Source of the DNA: Halovenus rubra
Lineage (GTDB): Archaea > Halobacteriota > Halobacteria > Halobacteriales > Haloarculaceae
Direction: 5' to 3'
Length of the DNA stretch: 64,000 nt
Assembly: GCF_026586665.1 (NCBI RefSeq)
Contig: NZ_JAODIY010000004.1
Span: 118,120-182,119, forward strand
Part shown: piece after piece, positions 17,774-26,544 of the stretch
How positions within the stretch are numbered: position 1 is the stretch's first letter
Layout: the number at the start of each line of letters is the position of its first letter
The notes under the pieces: generated by a model
Database searches by the model: none
Seen by the model: only the letters and a program-made list of their open reading frames with translations
What the model was told of the DNA's origin: nothing
Made by a program: the position numbers and the translations under genes

Positions 17774-19069
17774 CTATTCGCTGCGAGACAGGGCGACGCC
17801 GAGTGTCTCCATCACGTCGAAAAAGTTTGGGAAGGAAACATCGACATGCTCAGCACCCTTTATTTTCGTTTTGCCGGCGGCGGTCAGGGCTGCAACCGAC
17901 AGCGCCATAATGACTCTGTGGTCTGCTCGGCCGTCAACTGTTGTGCCCTGGAGCGTACTCTCGCTGCCGTGGACGACGAGCTTGTTCTCGTATTCGTCGA
18001 CAGTGGCACCCATTTTCGACAGTGTGTCTGCCATCGCCCCAACGCGGTCAGTTTCCTTGTAGCGAACGTGCTCACACTCGGTGAGTGTCGTGGTGCCATC
18101 GGCAGCCGCACCAAGCACGGCCAGCGTCGGGAGCAGGTCGGGTGTGTCAGCGACAGCAACCTCGACGCCTGAGAGTGATTCCGCGGTCACGGTAAGTTCT
18201 CCTGTCTCATGGTTCCAGTCGATAGAGGCACCCATCTCTTCGAGAATTGTGACGATAGCCTGATCTCCTTGGGGGCCGGGGTACGCTTCGGTCACGGTGA
18301 CGCTTTCGTTCCCTGCGAGCGCACCGGCCGCGAGCAGGTACGAGATAGATGAGAAGTCACCGGGGACACTGTAGGCACCATCCCGAAGGCGGTAAGACTG
18401 ACGACCACCGACAGAGAACCCTTGGCTCGTCCGCCGCGCTGAGATGCCAAAAGCATCTAGCACATCCAGCGTGATATCCACGTAAGGGGCCGATTTAAGT
18501 TCGTTCTGGAGGGCAATGTTGATGCCGGCATCGGTCGCCGCACCGGCAAACAACAGTGCAGTGACAAACTGCGAGGAGACATCGCCGGGGAGTGGCGCAC
18601 TCCCGCCCATCAGCGGCCCACCGACGACAAGCGGGGCCTGTCCGTTCTCTCGCGTGCTCTGTGCACGTCCAGCAAGCTGGTCAATTGCCAACAAAAGTGG
18701 CTCCTGTGGACGGCTTCGGAGTGACTCGTCGCCGGTCAGCACTGTCGACCCGTCCGCGAGTGCCCCAGTCGCTGTCGCCAGACGGATTGTCGTCCCGCTG
18801 TTTGCACAGTCGATAACATCCTCGGGTACCTCGGGATTCCCGTCAAAGCCTGTAATTTCCAGCGTCCCCGTTTCGGTGTTGTGTATAACCTCGCCGCCAA
18901 AAGCGTTGACTGCCCGCATCGTAGCACGCGTATCTGCACTCACCAGCGGATTCCGGACGGTAACCTCGTCGCTGTACCCGCCGGCCAGAATCGCCCGGTG
19001 GGTGTAACTCTTTGAGGGCGGTGCCGCAGTAGTCCCTGCAACCTGTGACGGCGTGATGGTAACATCCAT
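17774..19069 (-). CDS. aroA: 3-phosphoshikimate 1-carboxyvinyltransferase (EPSP synthase)
   Basis: The start is placed at the ATG at 19069 (MDVTITPSQVAGTTAAPPSKSYTHRA); an upstream in-frame ATG at 19132 would overlap the pncC promoter. 431 residues, the normal size. Motifs: PPSKSYTHRAI (substrate phosphate binding), ANSGTTIRLATA (the 'NSGT' motif), LTGDESLRSRP, DVSSQFVTALL, and near the C-terminus ECEHVRYKETDRVGAM and DHRVIMALSVAAL. The two-domain inverse alpha/beta fold repeats are evident. It makes EPSP for chorismate and aromatic amino acids. It is divergent from pncC with about 97 bp between starts. Confidence 0.96.
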   Translation of the reverse strand: MDVTITPSQVAGTTAAPPSKSYTHRAILAGGYSDEVTVRNPLVSADTRATMRAVNAFGGEVIHNTETGTLEITGFDGNPEVPEDVIDCANSGTTIRLATATGALADGSTVLTGDESLRSRPQEPLLLAIDQLAGRAQSTRENGQAPLVVGGPLMGGSAPLPGDVSSQFVTALLFAGAATDAGINIALQNELKSAPYVDITLDVLDAFGISARRTSQGFSVGGRQSYRLRDGAYSVPGDFSSISYLLAAGALAGNESVTVTEAYPGPQGDQAIVTILEEMGASIDWNHETGELTVTAESLSGVEVAVADTPDLLPTLAVLGAAADGTTTLTECEHVRYKETDRVGAMADTLSKMGATVDEYENKLVVHGSESTLQGTTVDGRADHRVIMALSVAALTAAGKTKIKGAEHVDVSFPNFFDVMETLGVALSRSE

Positions 19070-19166
19070 GTCGCCTCCATAGAAGCCAGCAGGTATGAGC
19101 GTACCGCACTCGTCTTTGCAGTAATTGACCAACTCAATTCATTACCATCTCGCTCAAACTATCTGC

Positions 19167-19688
19167 ATGAGCAAACGAAAAACTGCGGCCCGAACAACCG
19201 GCGACCATCTTCGCACTAACGACGAGACGCTTGCACTCGCCGAGTCCTGTACCGGTGGATTGCTTGCCTCGACCGTGACCGACGTTCCGGGGTCGAGCGA
19301 TTATTTTGACCGGAGCACAGTCACATACTCGAACGACGCAAAACAGGAACTGCTGGGTGTCTCCCGAGAATCGCTTGACTCCCATGGCGCTGTTTCTTCA
19401 CCTGTTGCCATCGAGATGGCACAAGGCATCAGGGATACAGCAGGGACAACATGGGGTGTCTCGACGACCGGCATCGCGGGACCGGGTGGTGGAACTGAAG
19501 AGAAGCCGGTAGGGACGGTCTACATCGGCGTGGCATACGGCGGGCCATGGGGAAGCGAATCGTCGGGCGCACGTGCACGACGCTACGAGTTTGAGGGTGA
19601 CAGAGGCGACTGCAAATCACAGTTCGTTGCACAGGCACTTGCTGACCTTCTGTGGGCCATCGAGAACAGAGAGAACATCGAGAACTGA
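19167..19688 (+). CDS. pncC: CinA C-terminal domain protein / NMN amidohydrolase PncC
   Basis: The start is chosen at the ATG at 19167 ([10 protein letters not shown]), with an AT-rich TATA-like stretch at 19138-19146; 173 residues. The family motifs are [23 protein letters not shown], with the catalytic Ser-Lys/Cys region, [17 protein letters not shown], and [24 protein letters not shown]. Stand-alone CinA-C proteins deamidate nicotinamide mononucleotide to nicotinate mononucleotide, recycling NMN from DNA ligase and other reactions. It faces nadM (NMN adenylyltransferase), with 9 bp between stops, so two competing uses of NMN are neighbours. Confidence 0.9.
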   Translation: MSKRKTAARTTGDHLRTNDETLALAESCTGGLLASTVTDVPGSSDYFDRSTVTYSNDAKQELLGVSRESLDSHGAVSSPVAIEMAQGIRDTAGTTWGVSTTGIAGPGGGTEEKPVGTVYIGVAYGGPWGSESSGARARRYEFEGDRGDCKSQFVAQALADLLWAIENRENIEN

Positions 19689-19697
19689 CGCGCTGGC

Positions 19698-20204
19698 CTA
19701 GCTAACTGCTTGGACGCGCTGAATCCCGTCGATTTCCTCGATTACTTCCACAACTGCATCAGGGACGTGTGGCTCCCATGCCTCGCCTTCGACCATTCGT
19801 TCCCGGATTTCACTCCCTTTCAACACGTCACGGTTATACATTGGCGTCTGACGGACTTCAACGCCCGATTCGGTAAACAGCCGAACAACGAGTGGGTTGT
19901 TTGAATAGGCGATATCGAACCGAGGGGACATGCTCTCGACGTGGCTCACCCACACCGAATTGCGGTTCAGGTCTTCGATAGGGACAGTGTAGACTGTCGT
20001 CTCGATATCCATCGCCTCAATTGATTTGGTTGCCATCATAATTCGTTCGCCCGCAGTGAACGGGTTGCGAACTGTGTGTGAGTCACCTGCGCTGCCGATA
20101 CCGAAGACGAGCTCGTCGACGTCGTTGACGATTTCCTTGACGAGGTGGGCGTGCCCGGCGTGAAAAGGTTGGAAGCGACCAATTACGAGGCCCCGAGTAG
20201 TCAT
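19698..20204 (-). CDS. nadM: Nicotinamide-nucleotide adenylyltransferase (archaeal NMNAT)
   Basis: The start is placed at the ATG at 20204 ([21 protein letters not shown]); 168 residues, the usual archaeal size. [10 protein letters not shown] is the nucleotidyltransferase HxGH motif. [11 protein letters not shown] follows, then [14 protein letters not shown], and the C-terminal [16 protein letters not shown] carries the ISxTxxR-equivalent region. It makes NAD+ from NMN and ATP. The gene is divergent from lonB and convergent with pncC. From memory, a nadM-lonB-CPBP order is common in haloarchaea, and the same order is seen here. Confidence 0.95.
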   Translation of the reverse strand: MTTRGLVIGRFQPFHAGHAHLVKEIVNDVDELVFGIGSAGDSHTVRNPFTAGERIMMATKSIEAMDIETTVYTVPIEDLNRNSVWVSHVESMSPRFDIAYSNNPLVVRLFTESGVEVRQTPMYNRDVLKGSEIRERMVEGEAWEPHVPDAVVEVIEEIDGIQRVQAVS

Positions 20205-20335
20205 TGGTGAAACCAAGCCGGGCGAGTTTCTTAAATCCCGCTATCGGCCCATGGGAATTCTTTGTTCACCATCGTTGGCGCGCCTTGTTGCGGTTTGTTG
20301 GCTTTCACGAGTCGGAAGAGGGGAGAAAGTATATC

Positions 20336-20344
20336 AGTATATGG
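20336..20344 (+). promoter_or_regulatory. TATA-like box of lonB
   Basis: AGTATATGG lies about 31-39 nt before the chosen ATG at 20375, and a second copy GTATAT (20329-20334) lies just upstream. This supports the downstream start for LonB and a very short leader, as is usual in haloarchaea. Transcription of the long in-frame upstream extension (from 20204) would not be explained by these boxes. Confidence 0.6.
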
Positions 20345-20374
20345 TACTTCCAAAAAGATGGTAGCAACGATTGC

Positions 20375-22657
20375 ATGAGTAACGACACAAACGCTCCAGA
20401 CAACGAGCGGGAGACGGACACCGCGGAGGATCAGGACACTCCGTCTCCGGACGGAGCACCCCCAACAACCGACTCGTCGGGCGACGAGCCAACTGCCTCG
20501 ACTGAGGAGTCTCGGTCAGGCGAGCAGGCATCGACCGATGCCGTCGAGGAGTCAGATGACTCCGCCAGCGAGGGCACGGAGTCGCCCAGTTCGCCTGCCG
20601 GCGATAACGACGACCGGCACGGCGACAGTGTGTTGGACGCTCCGCCTCGGAATCCGACCCCCGACAGTGTTGAGCGTGACAGCGACGAAACGGACGATGA
20701 GTACGAGACAGAGATTGATGAAGTTCTCGGGAGCGATGTCGACGAGGACATGGAAGTCGACGAGGAAATCGCCGAGGACGACCTTCTCGGTGGACTACAG
20801 ATCGACACCTCAAAAGAGATTAAGGTGCCGGATAGACTCGTTGACCAGGTCATCGGACAGGACCACGCCCGCGATATCATCCTAAAGGCGGCCAAACAGC
20901 GACGCCACGTGATGATGATTGGTTCGCCGGGTACTGGTAAATCGATGCTGGCAAAAGCGATGAGTCAGCTGCTTCCCAAAGAAGACCTGCAGGATATCCT
21001 TGTCTATCATAACCCTGACGACGGGAACGAACCGAAAATCCGGACCGTTCCCTCCGGCAAGGGTGAGCAGATAGTTGACGCACACAAGGAAGAAGCCCGC
21101 AAGCGCAACCAGATGCGCCGGTTCATTATGTGGGTGCTCATTATCCTTGTCTTAGCCTACTCGTTCATCATTCTGAGCCAGATTCTTATCGGTATCATCG
21201 CTGCCGGGATTGTCTATCTCGTCTTCCGGTACATGTCTCGGGGCAACGATTCGATGGTGCCTAACATGATTGTGAACACAGCAAACCAGCAGACGGCACC
21301 GTTCGAGGACGGTACTGGTGCCCACGCCGGTGCGCTGCTGGGCGATGTCCGCCACGACCCGTTCCAGTCTGGCGGAATGGAGACACCCAGCCACGACCGT
21401 GTCGAGCCTGGCGCCATCCACAAGAGCAACAAGGGTGTGTTGTACATCGACGAAATCAACACGCTCGACATTCGGTCACAGCAAAAGCTGATGACTGCCA
21501 TCCAAGAAGGTGAGTTCTCCATCACCGGCCAGAGCGAACGCTCCTCTGGTGCGATGGTTCAGACCGAACCTGTCCCGTGTGACTTCGTGATGGTTGCCGC
21601 TGGGAATATGGACGCGATGCAGAACATGCACCCAGCACTACGCTCGCGTATCAAGGGTAACGGGTACGAGGTGTATATGGATGACACCATCGACGACACG
21701 GCAGAGATGCGCCGCAAGTACTCCCGCTTTGTCGCTCAGGAAGTCGAGAAAGACGGTCGTCTTCCACACTTCACGCGGGGTGCAATCGAGGAAATCATCC
21801 TCGAAGCTCGCCGTCGTGCGGGCCGCAAAGGACAGCTCACGCTGGAAATGCGTGACCTCGGTGGACTTGTCCGTGTCGCTGGCGACGTTGCACGTTCCAG
21901 TGACAAGCAACACACCGAGCGCGACGACGTGCTCGAAGCCAAAAAGCGCTCACGCTCTATCGAGCAGCAACTCGCTGACGAGATGATTGAGCGCCGCCGC
22001 GACTACGAGATGACAATTTCCGAGGGCGGCCTTGTTGGCCGCGTTAACGGACTCGCCGTGATGGGCGAAGACTCCGGTATCATGCTCCCGGTGATGGCTG
22101 AAATCGCCGAAGCACACGGTCCGGGTGAAGTTATCGCAACTGGGCAGCTTCAGGAGATGGCGAAAGAATCTGTTCAGAACGTCTCGGCGATTATCAAGAA
22201 ATTCTCGGACGAGAATCTGGACAAGAAAGATATCCACATTCAGTTCGCCAACGACGGTATCGAGGTTGACGGGCCGTCCGCTTCGGTCACGGTCGCGACA
22301 GCCGTCATCTCGGCACTTGAGGATATCCCGATAAACCAGAATGTCGCCATGTCTGGGTCACTGTCGGTCCGTGGAGATGTTCTCCCGGTCGGCGGAGTTA
22401 CCCACAAAATCGAGGCGGCGGCCAAATCGGGCTGTGATACGGTTATCATCCCCAAGGCCAACGAGCAAGATGTGATGATCGAAGATGAGTACGAGGATAT
22501 GGTCGAAGTTATCCCAGTCGCACACATCTCCGAGGTGCTCGAAATCGCGCTCGAAGGTGAGGCGAGAAAAGAGACACTCATCGACCGCCTCAGGACGATT
22601 ACCGGCACTGCCCTCAGCAGCGACGTTGAGCCGGGCGGTAATCCGAGTCCACAGTAG
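20375..22657 (+). CDS. lonB: Membrane-anchored ATP-dependent protease LonB
   Basis: The start is the ATG at 20375, supported by TATA-like boxes; 760 residues. Residues 1-135 are a very acidic Ser/Thr/Asp/Glu-rich extension. AAA+ domain: Walker A GSPGTGKS 183-190, Walker B VLYIDEIN about 355-362. Inserted between them is a pair of membrane helices (about 250-285), the feature that distinguishes archaeal LonB. The protease domain carries the Ser-Lys dyad S635 in GPSAS and K678 in THKIEAA. LonB is the main membrane ATP-dependent protease of archaea, essential in haloarchaea and linked there to lipid and carotenoid control. A CPBP protease gene follows 2 bp downstream. Confidence 0.97.
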   Translation: MSNDTNAPDNERETDTAEDQDTPSPDGAPPTTDSSGDEPTASTEESRSGEQASTDAVEESDDSASEGTESPSSPAGDNDDRHGDSVLDAPPRNPTPDSVERDSDETDDEYETEIDEVLGSDVDEDMEVDEEIAEDDLLGGLQIDTSKEIKVPDRLVDQVIGQDHARDIILKAAKQRRHVMMIGSPGTGKSMLAKAMSQLLPKEDLQDILVYHNPDDGNEPKIRTVPSGKGEQIVDAHKEEARKRNQMRRFIMWVLIILVLAYSFIILSQILIGIIAAGIVYLVFRYMSRGNDSMVPNMIVNTANQQTAPFEDGTGAHAGALLGDVRHDPFQSGGMETPSHDRVEPGAIHKSNKGVLYIDEINTLDIRSQQKLMTAIQEGEFSITGQSERSSGAMVQTEPVPCDFVMVAAGNMDAMQNMHPALRSRIKGNGYEVYMDDTIDDTAEMRRKYSRFVAQEVEKDGRLPHFTRGAIEEIILEARRRAGRKGQLTLEMRDLGGLVRVAGDVARSSDKQHTERDDVLEAKKRSRSIEQQLADEMIERRRDYEMTISEGGLVGRVNGLAVMGEDSGIMLPVMAEIAEAHGPGEVIATGQLQEMAKESVQNVSAIIKKFSDENLDKKDIHIQFANDGIEVDGPSASVTVATAVISALEDIPINQNVAMSGSLSVRGDVLPVGGVTHKIEAAAKSGCDTVIIPKANEQDVMIEDEYEDMVEVIPVAHISEVLEIALEGEARKETLIDRLRTITGTALSSDVEPGGNPSPQ

Positions 22658-22659
22658 CT

Positions 22660-23508
22660 GTGCCAGCGTGGGCAGCGTTCCTTGGGTTGACGGTGCTCAC
22701 ACTCGGTGTGGTACTTGCTTTTGCACGTCGTTCTGCGGATTCGATTGACCAGTTCGCACCAACCGACGCGCCAACAACAGAGTCAACGGCTATCCCACCT
22801 GACGACAGTTCGGCGCTTTTTCCCCGGAACGCTACGACGAACCGTCCCGAGTCTCCGGAGCCGGTTCTGCGTAACCCCGATGCCACGACCGATTCGGAAT
22901 CGAAACGTGAGCCAGATATTGTGCTCACGCCTGTGGCAATGATGGCCAATGTCGCGTTCACGCAGGGAGTGATACTCTTTGGGTTAGTCCTTTCAGCCTG
23001 GTATTTCGACATTCCAGCCGACGCCTTCGGTAGTGGGATTGGGACTGGTGGGGGCGCTGCTGTTGTGGTGGGCGTTGGCTTTGGCATTGTTCTCTGGGGA
23101 GCAAACGAACTCTCCACCACGGTCGCCGACGCTGTGGGTGCAGCCTACGACGAGCGTGTCCGAGAACTTCTGGCCCCTGAATCGATAGGCGGCTGGATTG
23201 CACTCTTTGGCGTGGTCTTACCCATTATCGCCGTCAGTGAAGAACTTCTCTTCCGTGGCGCACTTATTGGTGTCCCTGAGATGGGATTTGGACTCAACGT
23301 CTGGGTCCTCGCTTTCCTTTCGTCGCTCGCGTTCGCGCTCGGGCACGGAGCACAAGGGCGCGTGGGTGTCGTCGTTACCGGCGCACTGGGTCTTGTTCTT
23401 GCAGGCGGCTACGTTGTCACTGGTAGTTTGCTAATTGTTATTGTTGCCCACTACGTTATCAACGCACTGGAGTTTGCCGTGCACGAACTCCCTGCTATTT
23501 CTATCTGA
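22660..23508 (+). CDS. CPBP (Abi/CAAX) family intramembrane metalloprotease
   Basis: 282 residues from a GTG at 22660, 2 bp after the lonB stop, so probably co-transcribed. The first helix (1-22) is followed by a polar loop of about 65 residues and several membrane segments. The family catalytic residues are present: E194-E195 with R199 in SEELLFRG, H229 in FALGHGAQ, and H264/N268 in VAHYVIN. CPBP proteins include Rce1-type CAAX proteases and bacteriocin-immunity proteins; the archaeal substrates are unknown. The pairing with LonB suggests joint membrane-protein turnover; that is inference. Confidence 0.9.
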   Translation: MPAWAAFLGLTVLTLGVVLAFARRSADSIDQFAPTDAPTTESTAIPPDDSSALFPRNATTNRPESPEPVLRNPDATTDSESKREPDIVLTPVAMMANVAFTQGVILFGLVLSAWYFDIPADAFGSGIGTGGGAAVVVGVGFGIVLWGANELSTTVADAVGAAYDERVRELLAPESIGGWIALFGVVLPIIAVSEELLFRGALIGVPEMGFGLNVWVLAFLSSLAFALGHGAQGRVGVVVTGALGLVLAGGYVVTGSLLIVIVAHYVINALEFAVHELPAISI

Positions 23509-23547
23509 GTGGCGACCGATTGAGCGCCCATGGCGAGTTTCCCGCTT

Positions 23548-24027
23548 TCAGTCGCTGACGATATCGGTAAAACTCTCACCGACACGGAAGTCAATTGGGG
23601 CAGCCACCTCGCTTGCTCCGAGTGAAACAAGAAGCATCTCCTCGTCGGTATTGGCGAGAGTCACAGTTTCAGACGATTTATTGACACCGTCGATTTCAGT
23701 GTCACGCAACGCGATTGTTACCTCGTAGGAACCGGTTGTCGTCCAGATATCTGGGTAGAACTCGATATTACCGTCTTCTTGATTGCTGGACCCATCCCGA
23801 GAGGGTAGCTCAAACATTTCATCTAGACGGACTACTCTGTCCGGATCGGTGACGGTAATACGACCGCTGACCGACCGGTTTAGCTCATTGATGATGTTGA
23901 CATCTTTGAATGCCTTGTCAGCAATCCAATTAACAACAGTCGAACAGCCGGCAACTGCTGTGATGGCCGCTGTTGTTGTCCCAGCAATGAATCGGCGACG
24001 GGACCACCGCGCGAGCGGGTCTGGCAT
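23548..24027 (-). CDS. Secreted lipoprotein, function unknown
   Basis: 159 residues. The N-terminus has a twin-arginine signal (SRRRFIAGTTTAAI) and a lipobox AVAGC with the lipid-acceptor Cys at residue 28, so it should be a Tat-exported lipoprotein on the outer face of the membrane. The mature part shows alternating beta-strand-like pattern (SGRITVTDPDRVV, GSYEVTIALRDTEID) consistent with a small immunoglobulin-like beta sandwich. I do not recognise the family. It is convergent with the CPBP gene and divergent from the DUF389 gene. No operon partner. Confidence 0.72.
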   Translation of the reverse strand: MPDPLARWSRRRFIAGTTTAAITAVAGCSTVVNWIADKAFKDVNIINELNRSVSGRITVTDPDRVVRLDEMFELPSRDGSSNQEDGNIEFYPDIWTTTGSYEVTIALRDTEIDGVNKSSETVTLANTDEEMLLVSLGASEVAAPIDFRVGESFTDIVSD

Positions 24028-24163
24028 ATACGAAGAGTTTCCGCTATCGCAAATAAGCGTACTCTGGCGTTTCTGGCCGAGAAACTGACGCAGTTCAGTG
24101 TTTGTCGTGTCGAGTTAGTCGTATACCCTGCCCTATTTTATTCTAGTCGTCATCTGGGAACAC

Positions 24164-25456
24164 ATGCGTTTGGTTCAAATAACGATTCCGGCGGGAAAGC
24201 GTGACCAACTGCTCCGGAGTCTTGACGATGACGGAATCGAGTACGTCGTCACCGATGAAACAAGCGGGCGGGAGTTCGACAGCGTCGCCTATATTCCGCT
24301 CCCAACTACTGCCGTTGAGCCGACGCTTGACAGCCTCAGGGAGGCTGGACTGGACGATACCTCGTTTACGGTCGTCTTGGAAGCAAACACGGTAGTCTCC
24401 GAGCGGTTTGAGGCGTTACAAGAAGAGTACGCCGAGGACCAAGACGAAGACCGAATCGCCCGCGACGAGCTTGTCAGCGCAGCATCAAACCTTGCACCTT
24501 CGCTGTCAACCTACATTATCATGACAGTCGTCAGTGCTGTCGTCGCGACAGCCGGGCTGTTGTTGGATTCGGCTGCTGTCGTCGTGGGGTCGATGGTTAT
24601 TGCGCCGCTTGTTGGACCAGCATTATCGGCCAGTGTCGGCACGGTTGTCAACGACAGAGAGATGTTCAAGCGTGGTGTTCGACTGCAGATATTCGGATTG
24701 GGGCTCGCTATTGTATCGGCATTTGTTTTCGCGTTTGTCGTCAGATACGCACATCTCACAGCACCAGTCGACGATGTCACGACTGTGCCGGAGATACACG
24801 AACGGGTCGCCCCAGATTTCCTCATGTTGGCCATCGCTATCGGTGCGGGCATCGCCGGTATTGTGAGTCTTACCAGCGGAGTTTCGTCGGCACTGGTTGG
24901 GGTGATGATTGCTGTTGCACTCATTCCGCCCGCTGCAACCGTTGGTATCGGGCTTGCATGGTGGCAACCTCGCGTCAGTATTGGTTCGGGCGTGTTGTTG
25001 TTGGTAAACGTTCTCTCTATCAACCTTGCCTCACTGGTCGTGCTCTGGTACAAGGGGTACCGGCCCCAACAGTGGTTTCTCCAAGACGAAGCACGGCACG
25101 CGCTTATCAAGCGTGTCGGGACACTTGCAGTCGCAATACTGATTCTGTCAGCGTTTCTTGGTGGGGTCACGCTTGACTCGTTCCAGCGGGCATCGACGGA
25201 GGATGCGATTCAAGCCGGTGCGGCGGACGCAATCGAGCGGTTTGATAGCGGTGAACGACTCGAACTGGTCAGTGTCGAGGTCGGGTATCAGCGCGCGCTT
25301 CCCTTCCAAGACCCGCAAAACGTTGTCGTGACCGTCGGTATCCCTCCGGGAAAATCTGTCTCTGGGCTCGCGACTCTTATGGGTGACCGAATCCGTGCTG
25401 AAAGTAGCCGTGATATCGAAATACAAGTGCAATACGTCCAGACCGAACACGCCTGA
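24164..25456 (+). CDS. DUF389 / TIGR00341 family membrane protein
   Basis: 430 residues. An N-terminal ACT-like soluble domain (1 to about 110: MRLVQITIPAGKRDQL, then EYVVTDETSGREFDSVAYIPLP) precedes a block of six to seven helices starting STYIIMTVVSAVVATAGLLLDSAAVVVGSMVIAPLVGPALSAS; 'VVVGSMVIAPLVGP' is the DUF389 signature. A C-terminal soluble domain (about 340-430) includes LVSVEVGYQRALP. The function of the family is not known, though transport is often suggested. It is convergent with the NOG1-type GTPase gene (11 bp apart). Confidence 0.9.
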   Translation: MRLVQITIPAGKRDQLLRSLDDDGIEYVVTDETSGREFDSVAYIPLPTTAVEPTLDSLREAGLDDTSFTVVLEANTVVSERFEALQEEYAEDQDEDRIARDELVSAASNLAPSLSTYIIMTVVSAVVATAGLLLDSAAVVVGSMVIAPLVGPALSASVGTVVNDREMFKRGVRLQIFGLGLAIVSAFVFAFVVRYAHLTAPVDDVTTVPEIHERVAPDFLMLAIAIGAGIAGIVSLTSGVSSALVGVMIAVALIPPAATVGIGLAWWQPRVSIGSGVLLLVNVLSINLASLVVLWYKGYRPQQWFLQDEARHALIKRVGTLAVAILILSAFLGGVTLDSFQRASTEDAIQAGAADAIERFDSGERLELVSVEVGYQRALPFQDPQNVVVTVGIPPGKSVSGLATLMGDRIRAESSRDIEIQVQYVQTEHA

Positions 25457-25467
25457 CCGGCGGGTCG

Positions 25468-26448
25468 CTACGTCTCCTCGTCAATCGGAAGCTCTGGCTC
25501 GTAACCGACAGCATCGATGGTTGCCTCGAGTACTGTCTCAACGTTTTCTCCGTTGGTGATACTCATCATGTAATCGGCATCGTCGAATGTCTTGCCTTCG
25601 ACGCGGTCTTGCTTGTTGAACACCGTCACAACAGGCACGTCGAACTGCGACTCGATATCAGCGTGGAGTGACCGCTGTACGTCGAGTGGATAGCCACAGT
25701 CGCCACTCGGGTCGATGATGACAAGAACTGCATCTGCCGCATGTTCGAGCGCGCTGACAGCCTGTGATTCGACTTCGTTCCGGTTCTCGGGAGGCCGGTC
25801 GAGTAACCCCGGTGTGTCCACAAGCTGGTACCGGATGTGCTGGTGTTCGACGTGTCCGACGTGGACTCGTGTTGTGGTAAACGGGTAAGACGCCTCCTTA
25901 TTGCTTGCGCGTGTAACTCCATTGACGAATGAAGATTTCCCCACGTTCGGGTACCCTGCAACTGCGATAGTTGGTTCGTCAGGGCGGATGTCCGGTAGGT
26001 CACGAAGCTCTTGTCTGGCGTCGAGAAGCGCTTTGAGGTCATCCCCAACTTCCTCGACAACATCTGCAAGCCGCGCAAATGCCTGTTTACGGTGTTTGCG
26101 TGCCAGTTCAGCGTCACTGTTTCGCATCTTTGATTCGTACTCTTGACGAATATCTCCCGCTTTCTGACTCGCCCACGTCACCTCGTTGAGATGCTGGCGG
26201 AGTTCGTCAACGTTGACGATCGCATCAGCAAGGTTAACGTAGAACGGGTCAAGCAGGTTGAAATCGGGCCAGCCAGCGACGACATTCTCCAGATTATCGG
26301 AGATAATGTTTGTGGCCGTCAACAACATGGACTGCTGGGCGTCGTGACCGGATTTGGCTCGCCCGGCGCGTGCCGCCCGGGAGAAGGCCTGGTCGACGAG
26401 CTCGTCGGCCAGCGGCGTCGTCGGGAGGCCCTCGAACGGTTGACTCAT
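25468..26448 (-). CDS. NOG1-family GTPase (ribosome biogenesis)
   Basis: 326 residues. The N-terminal helical bundle (1-155, MSQPFEGLPTTPLADELVDQAFSRA...) is the NOG1 N-terminal domain. The GTPase domain has G1 GYPNVGKSS, a G2 region YPFTTTRVHVGHVE, G3 DTPG, G4 NKQD and a final 'SITNGENVETVLE'. Archaeal NOG1/Obg-like proteins act in large-subunit assembly. A Thr-rich TTTR switch motif follows the P-loop. The gene is alone on this strand; its start is separated by 96 bp from the pitA stop, and readthrough is possible. Confidence 0.93.
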   Translation of the reverse strand: MSQPFEGLPTTPLADELVDQAFSRAARAGRAKSGHDAQQSMLLTATNIISDNLENVVAGWPDFNLLDPFYVNLADAIVNVDELRQHLNEVTWASQKAGDIRQEYESKMRNSDAELARKHRKQAFARLADVVEEVGDDLKALLDARQELRDLPDIRPDEPTIAVAGYPNVGKSSFVNGVTRASNKEASYPFTTTRVHVGHVEHQHIRYQLVDTPGLLDRPPENRNEVESQAVSALEHAADAVLVIIDPSGDCGYPLDVQRSLHADIESQFDVPVVTVFNKQDRVEGKTFDDADYMMSITNGENVETVLEATIDAVGYEPELPIDEET

Positions 26449-26544
26449 TGAATGCTCGTAATCAGTCGGGGCCTAAAACCCGTTCGCTCTGGAACAGCGA
26501 CAGCGATATTCTCGTCTATCGCCAAGACATGGCTGCGCCCGACC

